Below, in pieces: positions 8,289-16,593 of a stretch of DNA of 37,098 nucleotides. The stretch's first letter is position 1, and each line of letters starts with the position of its first letter. The notes beneath the pieces are model-generated. The model was given only the letters and a program-made list of their open reading frames with translations. It ran no database searches and had not been told where the DNA came from. Both the position numbers and the translations under genes were made by a program. Source of the stretch: Thiocapsa sp. KS1 (GTDB lineage: Bacteria; Pseudomonadota; Gammaproteobacteria; Chromatiales; Chromatiaceae); NCBI RefSeq assembly GCF_001499735.1, contig NZ_LN848257.1:1352603-1389700 (forward strand), given 5' to 3'.

Positions 8289-8366
8289 ACGTTCATGTTG
8301 ATTTTGGATCGTTCCTGAGTGGTTGGAAACGAATCGACATGAATTGCAAAAGGTTGACGCCGAATC

Positions 8367-9441
<1,075 letters not shown>

Positions 9442-9448
9442 TCAAACG

Positions 9449-9476
9449 AAAAAGGGAAAGACCGGGGCCTTTCCCT
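9449..9476 (-). terminator. Terminator or attenuator between rplT and pheS
   Basis: On the minus strand AGGGAAAG and CTTTCCCT form a perfect stem around an eight-base GC-rich loop (9461-9468), followed by TTTTTC. In Escherichia coli the equivalent place carries the phe leader peptide and attenuator. Here I see no Phe-rich leader frame between the rplT stop and the stem, so peptide-based attenuation is not supported; partial termination between the ribosomal genes and pheST is likely. Confidence 0.75.
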
Positions 9477-9515
9477 CTGATATCGCCGTGAAGCCCGGGC
9501 GAGAAAGGAAACGGC

Positions 9516-9872
9516 TTAGGCCAATGCAGTCTTCGCTTGCTCGGCCAGCGCAGCAAAGGCGACGCTGTCGTGGAAGGCGATGTCGGCCAGTACCTTGCGA
9601 TCGACCTCGACCCCGACCTTCTTCAGCCCGTCGATGAACCGGCTGTAGGAGAGACCGTTCTCGCGAGCAGCGGCGTTGATACGGGCGATCCAGAGCGTGC
9701 GGAACTGGCGCTTCTTCTGACGGCGATCACGGTAGGCATATTGGCCGGCCTTGATGACGGCCTGCTTGGCGACGCGATAGACCTTACTGCGGGCACCGTA
9801 GTAACCCTTGGCTTGATCGAGGACCTTTTTGTGACGAGCGTGGGCGGTAACGCCCCGTTTAACGCGTGGCAT
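9516..9872 (-). CDS. rplT: Ribosomal protein L20
   Basis: The 118-residue basic protein begins [20 protein letters not shown] and contains [19 protein letters not shown] and [19 protein letters not shown], diagnostic for L20. It is an early assembly protein of the 50S subunit that binds 23S rRNA, and in enterobacteria it also represses its own operon. It follows rpmI by 36 bases and is followed by a terminator-like stem before pheS. Confidence 0.98.
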   Translation of the reverse strand: MPRVKRGVTAHARHKKVLDQAKGYYGARSKVYRVAKQAVIKAGQYAYRDRRQKKRQFRTLWIARINAAARENGLSYSRFIDGLKKVGVEVDRKVLADIAFHDSVAFAALAEQAKTALA

Positions 9873-9908
9873 TCGTTGACTCCTGAGATTCGTTCACGTG
9901 CACTGCGA

Positions 9909-10106
9909 TCAGCAGTAGGGGATCATCCGCAGCGCGGCCCGCACATCCGACTTATGAAGGCGCTTGGGCGCGCGCAATTGGCGCTTCCGCTTGGTGCTCT
10001 TCTTGGTCAGGATATGACGCCGATGAGATGAGTTGCACTTGACCGAACCGGAGGCAGTGCGCTTGAAGCGCTTCGCCGCCCCGCGATTTGTTTTCAGCTT
10101 GGGCAT
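9909..10106 (-). CDS. rpmI: Ribosomal protein L35
   Basis: The 65-residue, strongly basic protein starts [20 protein letters not shown] and ends with the L35 pattern [16 protein letters not shown]. It is part of the large ribosomal subunit. The gap to infC is 149 bases, where the L20-dependent translational operator lies in E. coli; I could not establish a matching pseudoknot here by eye. Confidence 0.98.
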   Translation of the reverse strand: MPKLKTNRGAAKRFKRTASGSVKCNSSHRRHILTKKSTKRKRQLRAPKRLHKSDVRAALRMIPYC

Positions 10107-10255
10107 GGGTTTTTTACTCCGCGATTTGCCGAATGATTATGTTGCGACGCCTGTCGAGCCGAGGTTTCTTTAAGACAGCCTCGGTCGTATCGACCGAAAG
10201 TCGTCTCATTGCGGCACTCAGTGTGATTCGCCCGTTGGCTCGACGATGCGCGTCG

Positions 10256-10774
10256 CTATTTCTTTTTGGGGCCCAGCACCATGACCATTTGGCGTCCTTC
10301 CATTTGGGGTTGTTGCTCCACGATGCTGACGGACGCAAGGTCGTTTTCGATCCGCTTCAACAGCTCCAGACCGAGCTCGCGATGCGCATGCTCGCGCCCG
10401 CGAAACCGCATGGTGACCTTGCCCTTATCCCCTTCGTTGAGGAAACGCATCAGGCTGCGTAGTTTGACCTGATAGTCTCCTTCGTCCGTTCCCGGACGAA
10501 ACTTCACCTCCTTGATCTGAACCTGCTTCTGCTTCTTCTTGGCTTCGTTCTTCTTCTTCTTTTGGTCGAAGAGAAATCTGCCGAAGTCCATGAGACGACA
10601 CACCGGGGGCTCCGACGTCGGAACGATCTCCACGAGATCGAGGCCCGCTTCCGTGGCCATCTCCAATGCCTCGCGCGTATTGACGACTCCGACTTGGTTT
10701 CCGTCCGCGCCGATCAGACGTACTTCCGGTACGTTGATCTCCTTGTTGACGCGGTTTCTCTTTGGTGCAGCGAT
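10256..10774 (-). CDS. infC: Translation initiation factor IF-3 (predicted ATC start)
   Basis: The protein shows both IF-3 domains: the N-terminal domain ([16 protein letters not shown] ... [20 protein letters not shown]), the Lys-rich linker, and the C-terminal domain ([18 protein letters not shown] ... [10 protein letters not shown]). It binds the 30S subunit and monitors start-codon/initiator pairing. No ATG fits the N-terminus. The upstream TTG at 10789 overlaps a strong GGAGGA (10787-10782), which is better read as the ribosome binding site, placing an ATC (10774-10772) seven bases downstream as start and giving 172 residues. IF-3 genes are known for non-canonical ATT/ATC/ATA starts that permit autoregulation. 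Confidence 0.93.
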   Translation of the reverse strand: MAAPKRNRVNKEINVPEVRLIGADGNQVGVVNTREALEMATEAGLDLVEIVPTSEPPVCRLMDFGRFLFDQKKKKNEAKKKQKQVQIKEVKFRPGTDEGDYQVKLRSLMRFLNEGDKGKVTMRFRGREHAHRELGLELLKRIENDLASVSIVEQQPQMEGRQMVMVLGPKKK

Positions 10775-10787
10775 AGCAGGTTCCTCC
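10772..10787 (-). promoter_or_regulatory. infC ribosome binding site and ATC start codon
   Basis: On the minus strand GGAGGA (10787-10782) is followed by seven bases and ATC (10774-10772). The in-frame TTG at 10789 cannot use an upstream site as good as this one. A rare start that IF-3 discriminates against is the known basis of infC feedback control. Confidence 0.6.
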
Positions 10788-10848
10788 AAAAGCGCTGATA
10801 GACAGGACGCGCACGACGGTGGCGCAACCCCGTTGGTCGGGTGGTGCG

Positions 10849-12768
10849 TCAGTGGGTCCGGTTCGCGATCTCTTCGCTCAGACGGTCGATGAAGGCATCG
10901 AGCTGAAGGATTCCGAGGTCCTGGCCCGCACGGTCGCGGACGGCAACGGAGCGGGATTCGACCTCCCGATCACCGACGACGAGCAGATAAGGTACTCGTT
11001 GCAGGGTGTGCTCGCGAATTTTAAAGCCGATCTTCTCGTTTCTCAAGTCCGTGTCGGCGCGGAAGCCCTTGCCGCGCAAGGTCTTAGCGACCTCATTCAC
11101 GTATTCGGCCTGACGGTCCGTGATATTCATCACCATCGCTTGGGTCGGCGAGAGCCAAACCGGCAGTTGCCCCGCGTAGTGCTCGAGCAGGATACCGATA
11201 AACCGCTCCACCGAGCCCAGAATCGCGCGGTGGATCATCACCGGGATCTGCTTGCTGTTGTCCTCTGCGATGTAGTGCGCACCCAGACGACCGGGCATCG
11301 AGAAGTCCACCTGGATGGTGCCGCACTGCCAGGCGCGACCGATGCTGTCGTGCAGCGTGAACTCGATCTTGGGGCCATAGAAGGCGCCCTCGCCCGGCTG
11401 CACCTTGAACTCAAGACCTTTCGCCTTGAGCGCTTGGTCGAGCGCCGCTTCGGCCTTGTCCCAAAGATCGTCGCTGCCGACCCGCTTGTCGGGGCGCAGC
11501 GAGAGGGCCAGATCGATATCGGTGAAGCCGAAGTCATGGTAGGTCTCGAAGACCATGTCGATCAGGGTCGCGACCTCGTCCTGAAGCTGCGCCTCGGTAC
11601 AAAAGACATGCGCGTCGTCTTGGGTGAAGCGACGTGCCCGCATCAGTCCGTGCAAGGTGCCCGAGGGCTCGTTGCGATGCACCACGCCGAACTCGGCGAT
11701 GCGCAGCGGCAGATCGCGATGACTCTTGAGACCCTGATTGAAGAGCTGGATATGACCGGGGCAATTCATCGGCTTGATCGCATAGTCGCGATCGTCCAGA
11801 TGGGTCGTGAACATGCCGCCGGCAAACTTGTCCCAGTGACCGGAGCGCTCCCAGAGCGAGCGATCGAGCACCTGCGGGGTCTCGACCTCTTGATAGCCGT
11901 ATTCGTCGAGCTTCTCGCGCATGTAGCCTTCGGCGAGACGGTAGATCACTCGCCCCTTGGCATGCCAGAAGGCCATGCCCGGCGCTTCGTCCTGGAAGTG
12001 AAACAGATCGAGCTGTTTGCCGAGCTTGCGGTGGTCGCGCCTCTCGGCCTCTTCCAGACGATGCAGATAGGCCGCCAGCTCCTTCTTGTCGCGCCAGGCC
12101 GTACCGTAGATGCGCTGGAGCATGGGATTCTTCGAATCGCCGCGCCAGTAGGCACCCGCCAGCTTCATCAGCTTGAACCCGTTGCCGAGCTTGCCCGTGC
12201 TCGGCAGATGCGGGCCGCGGCAGACATCGAACCAATCGCCCTGGCGGTAGATCGAGACCGCCTCACCCTCGGGGATGATGTCCTGGATGATTTCGACCTT
12301 GTAGTGCTCGCCGAGCTCGGCAAAGACCTGCTTGGCCTGCTCGCGATCCCAGACCTCGCGCACGATGGGGAGATCGCGCTTGACGATCTCGTGCATGCGC
12401 GCTTCGATGGCCTCGAGATCCTCCGGCGTGAAGGGCTCGTCGCGGGCGAAGTCGTAGTAGAAGCCGTTCTCGATGGCGGGACCGATGGTCACCTGCGTGC
12501 CCGGATAGAGCTCCTGCACCGCCTGGGCCATCACATGCGCGGCATCGTGACGCAGCAGCTCAAGCGCCGTGTCCTCGTCCTTGACGGTGACGATGGCCAG
12601 CTCCGCGTCCTGCCCGATCACGAACGAGGTATCGACCAGTGCCCCGTCGACCCGACCGGCGAGCGCCGCCTTGGCCAGGCCGGCACCGATGGATGCGGCG
12701 ACGTCTCGAACGGAAACAGGGGCATCGAACTGGCGCTTGGAGCCATCCGGCAGGGTCACGACGGGCAT
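10849..12768 (-). CDS. thrS: Threonine-tRNA ligase
   Basis: The 639-residue length is typical. Domains in order: N-terminal TGS domain ([14 protein letters not shown], residues 1-60), the editing domain with the [11 protein letters not shown] histidine motif (about 75-90) and [10 protein letters not shown], the class II catalytic core with zinc ligands in [10 protein letters not shown] (about 335) and the motif 2 region [17 protein letters not shown], and the C-terminal anticodon-binding domain ([19 protein letters not shown]). It charges tRNA-Thr and clears Ser-tRNA-Thr. The upstream region holds a hairpin with a CGU loop reminiscent of the E. coli thrS operator. It is the first protein gene of the block. 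Confidence 0.98.
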   Translation of the reverse strand: MPVVTLPDGSKRQFDAPVSVRDVAASIGAGLAKAALAGRVDGALVDTSFVIGQDAELAIVTVKDEDTALELLRHDAAHVMAQAVQELYPGTQVTIGPAIENGFYYDFARDEPFTPEDLEAIEARMHEIVKRDLPIVREVWDREQAKQVFAELGEHYKVEIIQDIIPEGEAVSIYRQGDWFDVCRGPHLPSTGKLGNGFKLMKLAGAYWRGDSKNPMLQRIYGTAWRDKKELAAYLHRLEEAERRDHRKLGKQLDLFHFQDEAPGMAFWHAKGRVIYRLAEGYMREKLDEYGYQEVETPQVLDRSLWERSGHWDKFAGGMFTTHLDDRDYAIKPMNCPGHIQLFNQGLKSHRDLPLRIAEFGVVHRNEPSGTLHGLMRARRFTQDDAHVFCTEAQLQDEVATLIDMVFETYHDFGFTDIDLALSLRPDKRVGSDDLWDKAEAALDQALKAKGLEFKVQPGEGAFYGPKIEFTLHDSIGRAWQCGTIQVDFSMPGRLGAHYIAEDNSKQIPVMIHRAILGSVERFIGILLEHYAGQLPVWLSPTQAMVMNITDRQAEYVNEVAKTLRGKGFRADTDLRNEKIGFKIREHTLQRVPYLLVVGDREVESRSVAVRDRAGQDLGILQLDAFIDRLSEEIANRTH

Positions 12769-12794
12769 AACGAAACCTTCAAAGTGCTCAGTGG

Positions 12795-12813
12795 TGATCG
12801 ATACGAGGGATCA
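12795..12813 (-). promoter_or_regulatory. Candidate thrS translational operator hairpin (anticodon-arm mimic)
   Basis: On the minus strand TGATC pairs with GATCA around the nine-base loop CCTCGTATC. CGT, the tRNA-Thr anticodon sequence, sits exactly in the loop centre, about 35-37 bases before the thrS ATG. E. coli ThrS represses its own mRNA through a hairpin in this region that mimics the tRNA-Thr anticodon arm. The five-base stem matches; the loop is two bases longer than a true anticodon loop. The role is inferred from position and sequence only. Confidence 0.45.
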
Positions 12814-12817
12814 CATG

Positions 12818-12884
12818 AAAAAACCGCCAGCCCCAGCACGGAGCCGTCGACGGATGTCGAACGGCGAACGGCCGGAGCTGGCGG
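12818..12884 (-). terminator. Terminator or read-through attenuator between tRNA-Val and thrS
   Basis: On the minus strand CCGCCAGC (12884-12877) pairs with GCTGGCGG (12831-12824), followed by six T. The 45-base interior has its own CCGTCGACGG palindrome (12844-12853). I see no promoter between this stem and thrS, so either read-through supplies thrS or a start site is hidden within the stem. Confidence 0.7.
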
Positions 12885-12892
12885 CTGATGTT

Positions 12893-12969
12893 TGGTAGGC
12901 GCGATTGGACTCGAACCAACGACCCCCACCATGTCAAGGTGGTGCTCTAACCAACTGAGCTACGCGCCT
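12893..12969 (-). tRNA. tRNA-Val (anticodon GAC)
   Basis: A 77-base cloverleaf on the minus strand with acceptor arms AGGCGCG and CGCGCCT, discriminator A and encoded CCA. The D arm reads GCTCAGTTGGTTAGAGC, the anticodon arm CCACC-TTGACAT-GGTGG gives GAC (valine, GUC/GUU codons), and the T arm has GGTTCGAGTCC. It precedes thrS and has its own promoter about 20 bases upstream. Confidence 0.97.
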
Positions 12970-12986
12970 GTCGTTGCGAGCCCGGA

Positions 12987-13015
12987 ATACTACAGGCCCC
13001 TACGGTATTTGCCAA
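12987..13015 (-). promoter_or_regulatory. Sigma-70 promoter for tRNA-Val
   Basis: On the minus strand TTGGCA (complement of 13010-13015), a 17-base spacer and TAGTAT (complement of 12987-12992) precede the tRNA by about 18 bases. The bases after the -10 are GC-rich, as in stringently controlled stable-RNA promoters. Confidence 0.65.
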
Positions 13016-13071
13016 GTCCTTTTTCATCGCCGCCTCGCACGGCGGCGCTCCGAACCCGGCTCCTGGCCACT

Positions 13072-13080
13072 TGCTATACT
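13072..13080 (+). promoter_or_regulatory. Extended -10 promoter for the fumarase gene
   Basis: TGC followed by TATACT (13075-13080) forms an extended -10 element with no good -35. A start near 13087 would make an ATG at 13087 leaderless and favours the ATG at 13114 as the true fumarase start. Confidence 0.5.
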
Positions 13081-13113
13081 GCGTGGATGTCCGCAACGAG
13101 ACGCCGCCGACCC

Positions 13114-14637
13114 ATGACCACCATCCGCGAATCCGACTTTGTCCAAAGCATCGCCGACGCGCTGCAATTCATCTCCTACTATCACCCGCGCGACTATATC
13201 AGAGCCCTCACAGCGGCTTACGAGATCGAGGAATCGCCTGCCGCGAAGGATGCGATGGCTCAGATCCTGGTCAACTCCCGGATGTGTGCGGAGGGACACC
13301 GGCCGATCTGTCAGGACACCGGCATGGTGGTGGTCTTTCTGAAGATCGGCATGGATGTACGCTGGGACGCGACCACGGGGATTCAGGAGATGGTCGACGC
13401 GGGTGTGCGCCGGGCTTACTGCCATCCCGACAATGTGCTGCGCGCCTCCATGGTCTCGCCCCCCATCGGTGAGCGCAAGAACACGGGGGACAACACGCCG
13501 GCCGTCGTGCATGTCGAGCTCGTCCCCGGCGATCGGGTCGAGGTGCGTCTGGCGGCCAAGGGCGGCGGCTCCGAGAACAAGGCGAAGTTCGCGGTCTTGA
13601 ACCCGAGCGAAAGCCTGGTCGACTGGGTGCTCAAGACGGTTCCGACCATGGGTGCGGGTTGGTGCCCGCCCGGGATGCTCGGGATCGGGATCGGCGGATC
13701 CGCCGAGAAGGCGATGCTCCTCGCGAAGGAGTCGCTGATGGAGCACATCGACATCCACGAGATCAGAACCCGCGGGCCTGCGAACCCCATCGAAGCGCTG
13801 CGCCTGGAGCTGCACGAGAAGGTCAACGGGCTGGGCATCGGCGCGCAGGGTCTCGGCGGGCTCACCACGGTGCTGGATGTCAAGATCCTGACCTATCCGA
13901 CCCATGCCGCCTCGCTCCCGGTCGCCATGATCCCCAACTGCGCCGCGACGCGGCATCTGGAATTCACGCTCGACGGCTCCGGTCCGGTCGCGCTCGTTCC
14001 GCCGAGCCTGGACGATTGGCCTCCGATCACCTGGGACGCGGCTGCCGGGGCGCGTCGCGTCCATCTCGACGGCCTGACCCGCGAGGAGATCGCGACCTGG
14101 CAGCCGGGCGAGCGCCTCCTGCTCTCGGGCAAGCTGCTGACCGGCCGGGACGCAGCCCACAAGCGCATCGCCGATCTGCTGGATCGGGGCGAGCACCTGC
14201 CCGAGGGTGTGGATCTCACCGACCGGTTCATCTACTACGTCGGCCCCGTCGACCCGGTGCGCGACGAGGTCGTGGGTCCGGCCGGACCGACCACCGCCAC
14301 CCGAATGGACAAATTCACCGACCAGCTGCTCGAGCGCACCGGCCTGATCGGGATGATCGGCAAGGCCGAGCGCGGTCCCGCGGCAATCGACGCCATCAAG
14401 AAGCACGGCGCCGTGTACTTGATGGCCGTCGGCGGCGCGGCCTTCTTGGTCGCCAAGGCGATCAAGTCGTCGCGACTCATCGCCTTCGAGGATCTGGGGA
14501 TGGAGGCAATCCGCGAATTCGAGGTCGAGGACATGCCGGTCACCGTGGCGGTCGACAGCCGCGGCGAGTCCGTTCATCAAACCGGGCCGGCCAAATGGCG
14601 CAGCAAGATCGGCCTGATCCCCGTGGAGATCGTTTAG
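13114..14637 (+). CDS. Fumarate hydratase, class I ([4Fe-4S])
   Basis: The 507-residue protein is a single-chain class I fumarase joining the alpha (TtdA-like) and beta (TtdB-like) hydro-lyase domains. Cysteine ligands for the oxygen-sensitive [4Fe-4S] cluster lie in RPICQDTGMVVVFLKIG (about residue 70), PNCAATRHLEF and GWCPPGMLGIGIGGS. The C-terminal domain begins near LDGLTREEIATW and ends SKIGLIPVEIV. It interconverts fumarate and malate in the TCA cycle. Starting at 13114 gives MTTIRESDFV, the usual length; an ATG at 13087 would overlap the predicted transcription start. It is followed after 13 bases by the acuI-like gene, probably as one transcript. Confidence 0.95.
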   Translation: MTTIRESDFVQSIADALQFISYYHPRDYIRALTAAYEIEESPAAKDAMAQILVNSRMCAEGHRPICQDTGMVVVFLKIGMDVRWDATTGIQEMVDAGVRRAYCHPDNVLRASMVSPPIGERKNTGDNTPAVVHVELVPGDRVEVRLAAKGGGSENKAKFAVLNPSESLVDWVLKTVPTMGAGWCPPGMLGIGIGGSAEKAMLLAKESLMEHIDIHEIRTRGPANPIEALRLELHEKVNGLGIGAQGLGGLTTVLDVKILTYPTHAASLPVAMIPNCAATRHLEFTLDGSGPVALVPPSLDDWPPITWDAAAGARRVHLDGLTREEIATWQPGERLLLSGKLLTGRDAAHKRIADLLDRGEHLPEGVDLTDRFIYYVGPVDPVRDEVVGPAGPTTATRMDKFTDQLLERTGLIGMIGKAERGPAAIDAIKKHGAVYLMAVGGAAFLVAKAIKSSRLIAFEDLGMEAIREFEVEDMPVTVAVDSRGESVHQTGPAKWRSKIGLIPVEIV

Positions 14638-14650
14638 TGGAGGTGGTTTG

Positions 14651-15673
14651 ATGGAAACCTATCGTGCATTTCGGATCCATCAAGACGCGCAGGGTCATCG
14701 CGCCGGTCTCGAGGCGCTGCCGAAACAGGCGCCCGAGACCGGCGAGGTTTTGGTTCGGATCGCCTACTCAAGCGTCAATTACAAGGACGCACTCGCCGGA
14801 ACGGGGCGCGGCAAGATCCTGCGCACCTTCCCGCTGGTCGGAGGGGTGGATGCCGCCGGCATCGTGGAGCAATCCAACGACCCCGCTTACCGTGCGGGGG
14901 ATGCGGTCGTCGCGACGGGCTGGGGCCTGAGCTTCGACCACGACGGCGGCTATGCCGAGTATCTGCGCGTGCCTGCGACCTGGCTGACGCCGATTCCGGT
15001 CGGACTGGACCCGCGCTCGGCCGTGATCCTGGGTACCGCCGGACTCACCGCGGCACTGGCGGTCCACCGGATGCAGGTCAACGGCCAGCGACCCGAGATG
15101 GGCCCGATCCTGGTCACGGGCGCAAGCGGCGGGGTCGGGTCCATGGCGATCGCGATCCTCGCCCGGCTCGGCTACGAGGCGGTCGCGCTTTCGGGTAAAT
15201 CGGAGCTTGCGGACTGGCTCAAAGCAATCGGCGCCGCACGCGTGATCGGGCGCGATGCACTGGCCGACGCCAAACGCCCCTTGGAGAAGGCCCTCTGGGG
15301 CGGTGCGATCGACAATGTCGGCGGCGAGATCTTGGCACAGATCACGCGCACCACGGTCCCGAACGGCAACATCGCCAGCATCGGGCTCGCCGGCGGACAT
15401 CTGCTGGAAACCACCGTCATGCCCTTCATCCTGCGCGGCGTCAGCCTGCTCGGCTGCAACTCGGTGGATATCCCGCATGCCCTGCGTACCGAGCTGTGGG
15501 GACATCTGGCGAGCGACTGGCACCCGGCCGACTTGGATCTGCTCCTCGGGAAGACCGTCGATCTGGATGACCTGCCCCGCGTCTTCGAGGACATGCTCGC
15601 GGGGAAGACGCACGGGCGGATCCTGGTGGAGATCGCACCCCCATCCGATGAGAACGGCGGCTCACGGCCGTAG
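14651..15673 (+). CDS. acuI: AcuI/YhdH-family acrylyl-CoA reductase (NADPH)
   Basis: The 340-residue medium-chain dehydrogenase/reductase lacks the zinc ligands of alcohol dehydrogenases. Key signs are SSVNYKDALAGTGRGKILRT and FPLVGGVDAAGIVE in the GroES-like domain, and the NADPH-binding VTGASGGVGSMAIAILARLG (about residues 155-175) in the Rossmann domain. This matches the YhdH/AcuI family, which reduces acrylyl-CoA to propionyl-CoA in propionate, 3-hydroxypropionate or DMSP metabolism. The start ATG has GGAGGT six bases upstream. The substrate is assigned by family only; a general quinone-type oxidoreductase is the alternative. Confidence 0.88.
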   Translation: METYRAFRIHQDAQGHRAGLEALPKQAPETGEVLVRIAYSSVNYKDALAGTGRGKILRTFPLVGGVDAAGIVEQSNDPAYRAGDAVVATGWGLSFDHDGGYAEYLRVPATWLTPIPVGLDPRSAVILGTAGLTAALAVHRMQVNGQRPEMGPILVTGASGGVGSMAIAILARLGYEAVALSGKSELADWLKAIGAARVIGRDALADAKRPLEKALWGGAIDNVGGEILAQITRTTVPNGNIASIGLAGGHLLETTVMPFILRGVSLLGCNSVDIPHALRTELWGHLASDWHPADLDLLLGKTVDLDDLPRVFEDMLAGKTHGRILVEIAPPSDENGGSRP

Positions 15674-15775
15674 GATGGGTAGAGCGCAGCGAAACCCATC
15701 CTCCACGCGCCAACGCCCGTGCGAGCCACAACCAACCGACGGCGCAGGTTGTGCTTCCTGTCGTCAGCACAACCT
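15673..15775. repeat. Tandem REP-like hairpins after acuI
   Basis: GGATGGGT (15673-15680) pairs with ACCCATCC (15694-15701), and AGGTTGTGCT (15746-15755) pairs with AGCACAACCT (15766-15775). The first shares the AGCGCAGCG core of the element at 8206-8288; the second ends in CCTACGG like the other's CCTAC. They fill most of the gap between two convergent genes. Confidence 0.75.
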
Positions 15776-15803
15776 ACGGACTGGATTCGGGAATCGGGCG
15801 CAA

Positions 15804-15833
15804 CGAAAACGGCCCGAGCATGCAACTCGGGCC
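15804..15833 (-). terminator. Terminator of the 15847-16086 gene
   Basis: GGCCCGAG (15811-15818) pairs with CTCGGGCC (15826-15833) around a seven-base loop; on the minus strand the stem is followed by GTTTTCG. It lies 13 bases after the stop of the minus-strand gene. Confidence 0.75.
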
Positions 15834-15846
15834 GGCCTACGCCCCT

Positions 15847-16086
15847 TCAGGACGCTTTCTTGTAATAGTGGTGAATCTCGTCGTCGCGGTAATGACTGTC
15901 GGTCCAGCAGCGCGGCAACAACTCGTCCGAGATGAACATCAGCTCGGCCTTGTCGAACGTCTCCGGCTCCTGGGCCTCTTCACCGTAGTGATAACGCCCG
16001 ACGATCTTCGGGTGCATCGGATTGAACAGATCCCGCTGACTCAGGACCTCGATCATCTTGCCCGTGGTGCGATGTTTGAGAAACAT
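15847..16086 (-). CDS. Small conserved protein of unknown function
   Basis: The 79-residue soluble protein begins MFLKHRTTGKMIEVLSQRDL and includes VGRYHYGEEAQEPETFDKAE and LPRCWTDSHYRDDEI. I recall similar short proteins in gammaproteobacteria, sometimes misnamed acetyltransferase, but there is no acetyl-CoA-binding motif and it is too short for one. A good ribosome site (GGAGGTC) precedes the ATG. It has its own terminator and lies 100 bases after ibaG in the same direction. Confidence 0.8.
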   Translation of the reverse strand: MFLKHRTTGKMIEVLSQRDLFNPMHPKIVGRYHYGEEAQEPETFDKAELMFISDELLPRCWTDSHYRDDEIHHYYKKAS

Positions 16087-16186
16087 GGCTCGACCTCCTG
16101 CGCAAGGCGCTCATCCGTCCTCTTCAAGTATGACAGCGGGTCCGCCCTTGGCAAGGCTCGGCCATACAGAACCGGATCAACCGAGG

Positions 16187-16429
16187 TCAGCCGCCTTGCT
16201 CGGCGCGTTGCGCGGGCGTCAAGGTCTTGATCGACAGGGCGTGAAGCTCCCCGCTTGCGATCTGCGCCTTGACGGTGTCCATCACCAGACGCTGCTTCTT
16301 GATCGGCGAAAGACCCTCGAAGACCTCGCTGACGACGACGGCGTCGAAATGACTCCCGTCTCCGGAGACCTGGACCTCGGCGCCGGGGATGCCCCGGCGA
16401 ATGAGTTGTGCGACTGCTTCGATTTCCAA
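16187..16429 (-). CDS. ibaG: BolA-family protein IbaG/YrbA
   Basis: The BolA-like fold is seen in VQVSGDGSHFDAVVVSEVFE, followed by KKQRLVMDTVKAQIASGEL and LSIKTLTP; 80 residues match IbaG rather than the longer BolA. The histidine in GSHF and the C-terminal histidine (ELHALS) are the positions that ligate shared [2Fe-2S] clusters with monothiol glutaredoxins in this family. I prefer the TTG at 16429 because AGGAG lies six bases upstream and the N-terminus then aligns with the family; an ATG at 16480 would add 17 basic residues. Confidence 0.88.
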   Translation of the reverse strand: MEIEAVAQLIRRGIPGAEVQVSGDGSHFDAVVVSEVFEGLSPIKKQRLVMDTVKAQIASGELHALSIKTLTPAQRAEQGG

Positions 16430-16500
16430 CGCTGACTCCTGATAGCCTCGATTCCTGTTGACACCCCGGCGAGCCATCACGATCGCTCGCCGCCGAGCCC

Positions 16501-16530
16501 ATTAAATAGGGCCTTGTCCGCGCGGGGCAA
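16501..16530 (-). promoter_or_regulatory. Sigma-70 promoter for ibaG
   Basis: On the minus strand TTGCCC (complement of 16525-16530), an 18-base spacer and TTTAAT (complement of 16501-16506) lie about 75 bases before the ibaG TTG. The gap between the large ATPase gene and ibaG otherwise holds a CGGACGG/CCGTCCG inverted repeat (near 16551-16575). Confidence 0.5.
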
Positions 16531-16593
16531 GCACGAAAAGCCGGCGGACCCTCGGACGGCACTGGATTTCCGTCCGCGCATGTCCGGCGGACG

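Noticed and set aside
6084..8318. Open frame of 744 codons opposite pheT
   Set aside because: It is wholly antisense to a gene with clear PheT domains, has no recognisable motif and no ribosome site. High-GC genes commonly leave such long antisense frames.
10819..12888. Open frame of 689 codons opposite thrS
   Set aside because: It mirrors thrS, has no family signature, and crosses the terminator and near-tRNA region.
13024..14580. Open frame of 518 codons opposite the fumarase gene
   Set aside because: Antisense composition shadow of a well-supported gene; no start signal or motif.
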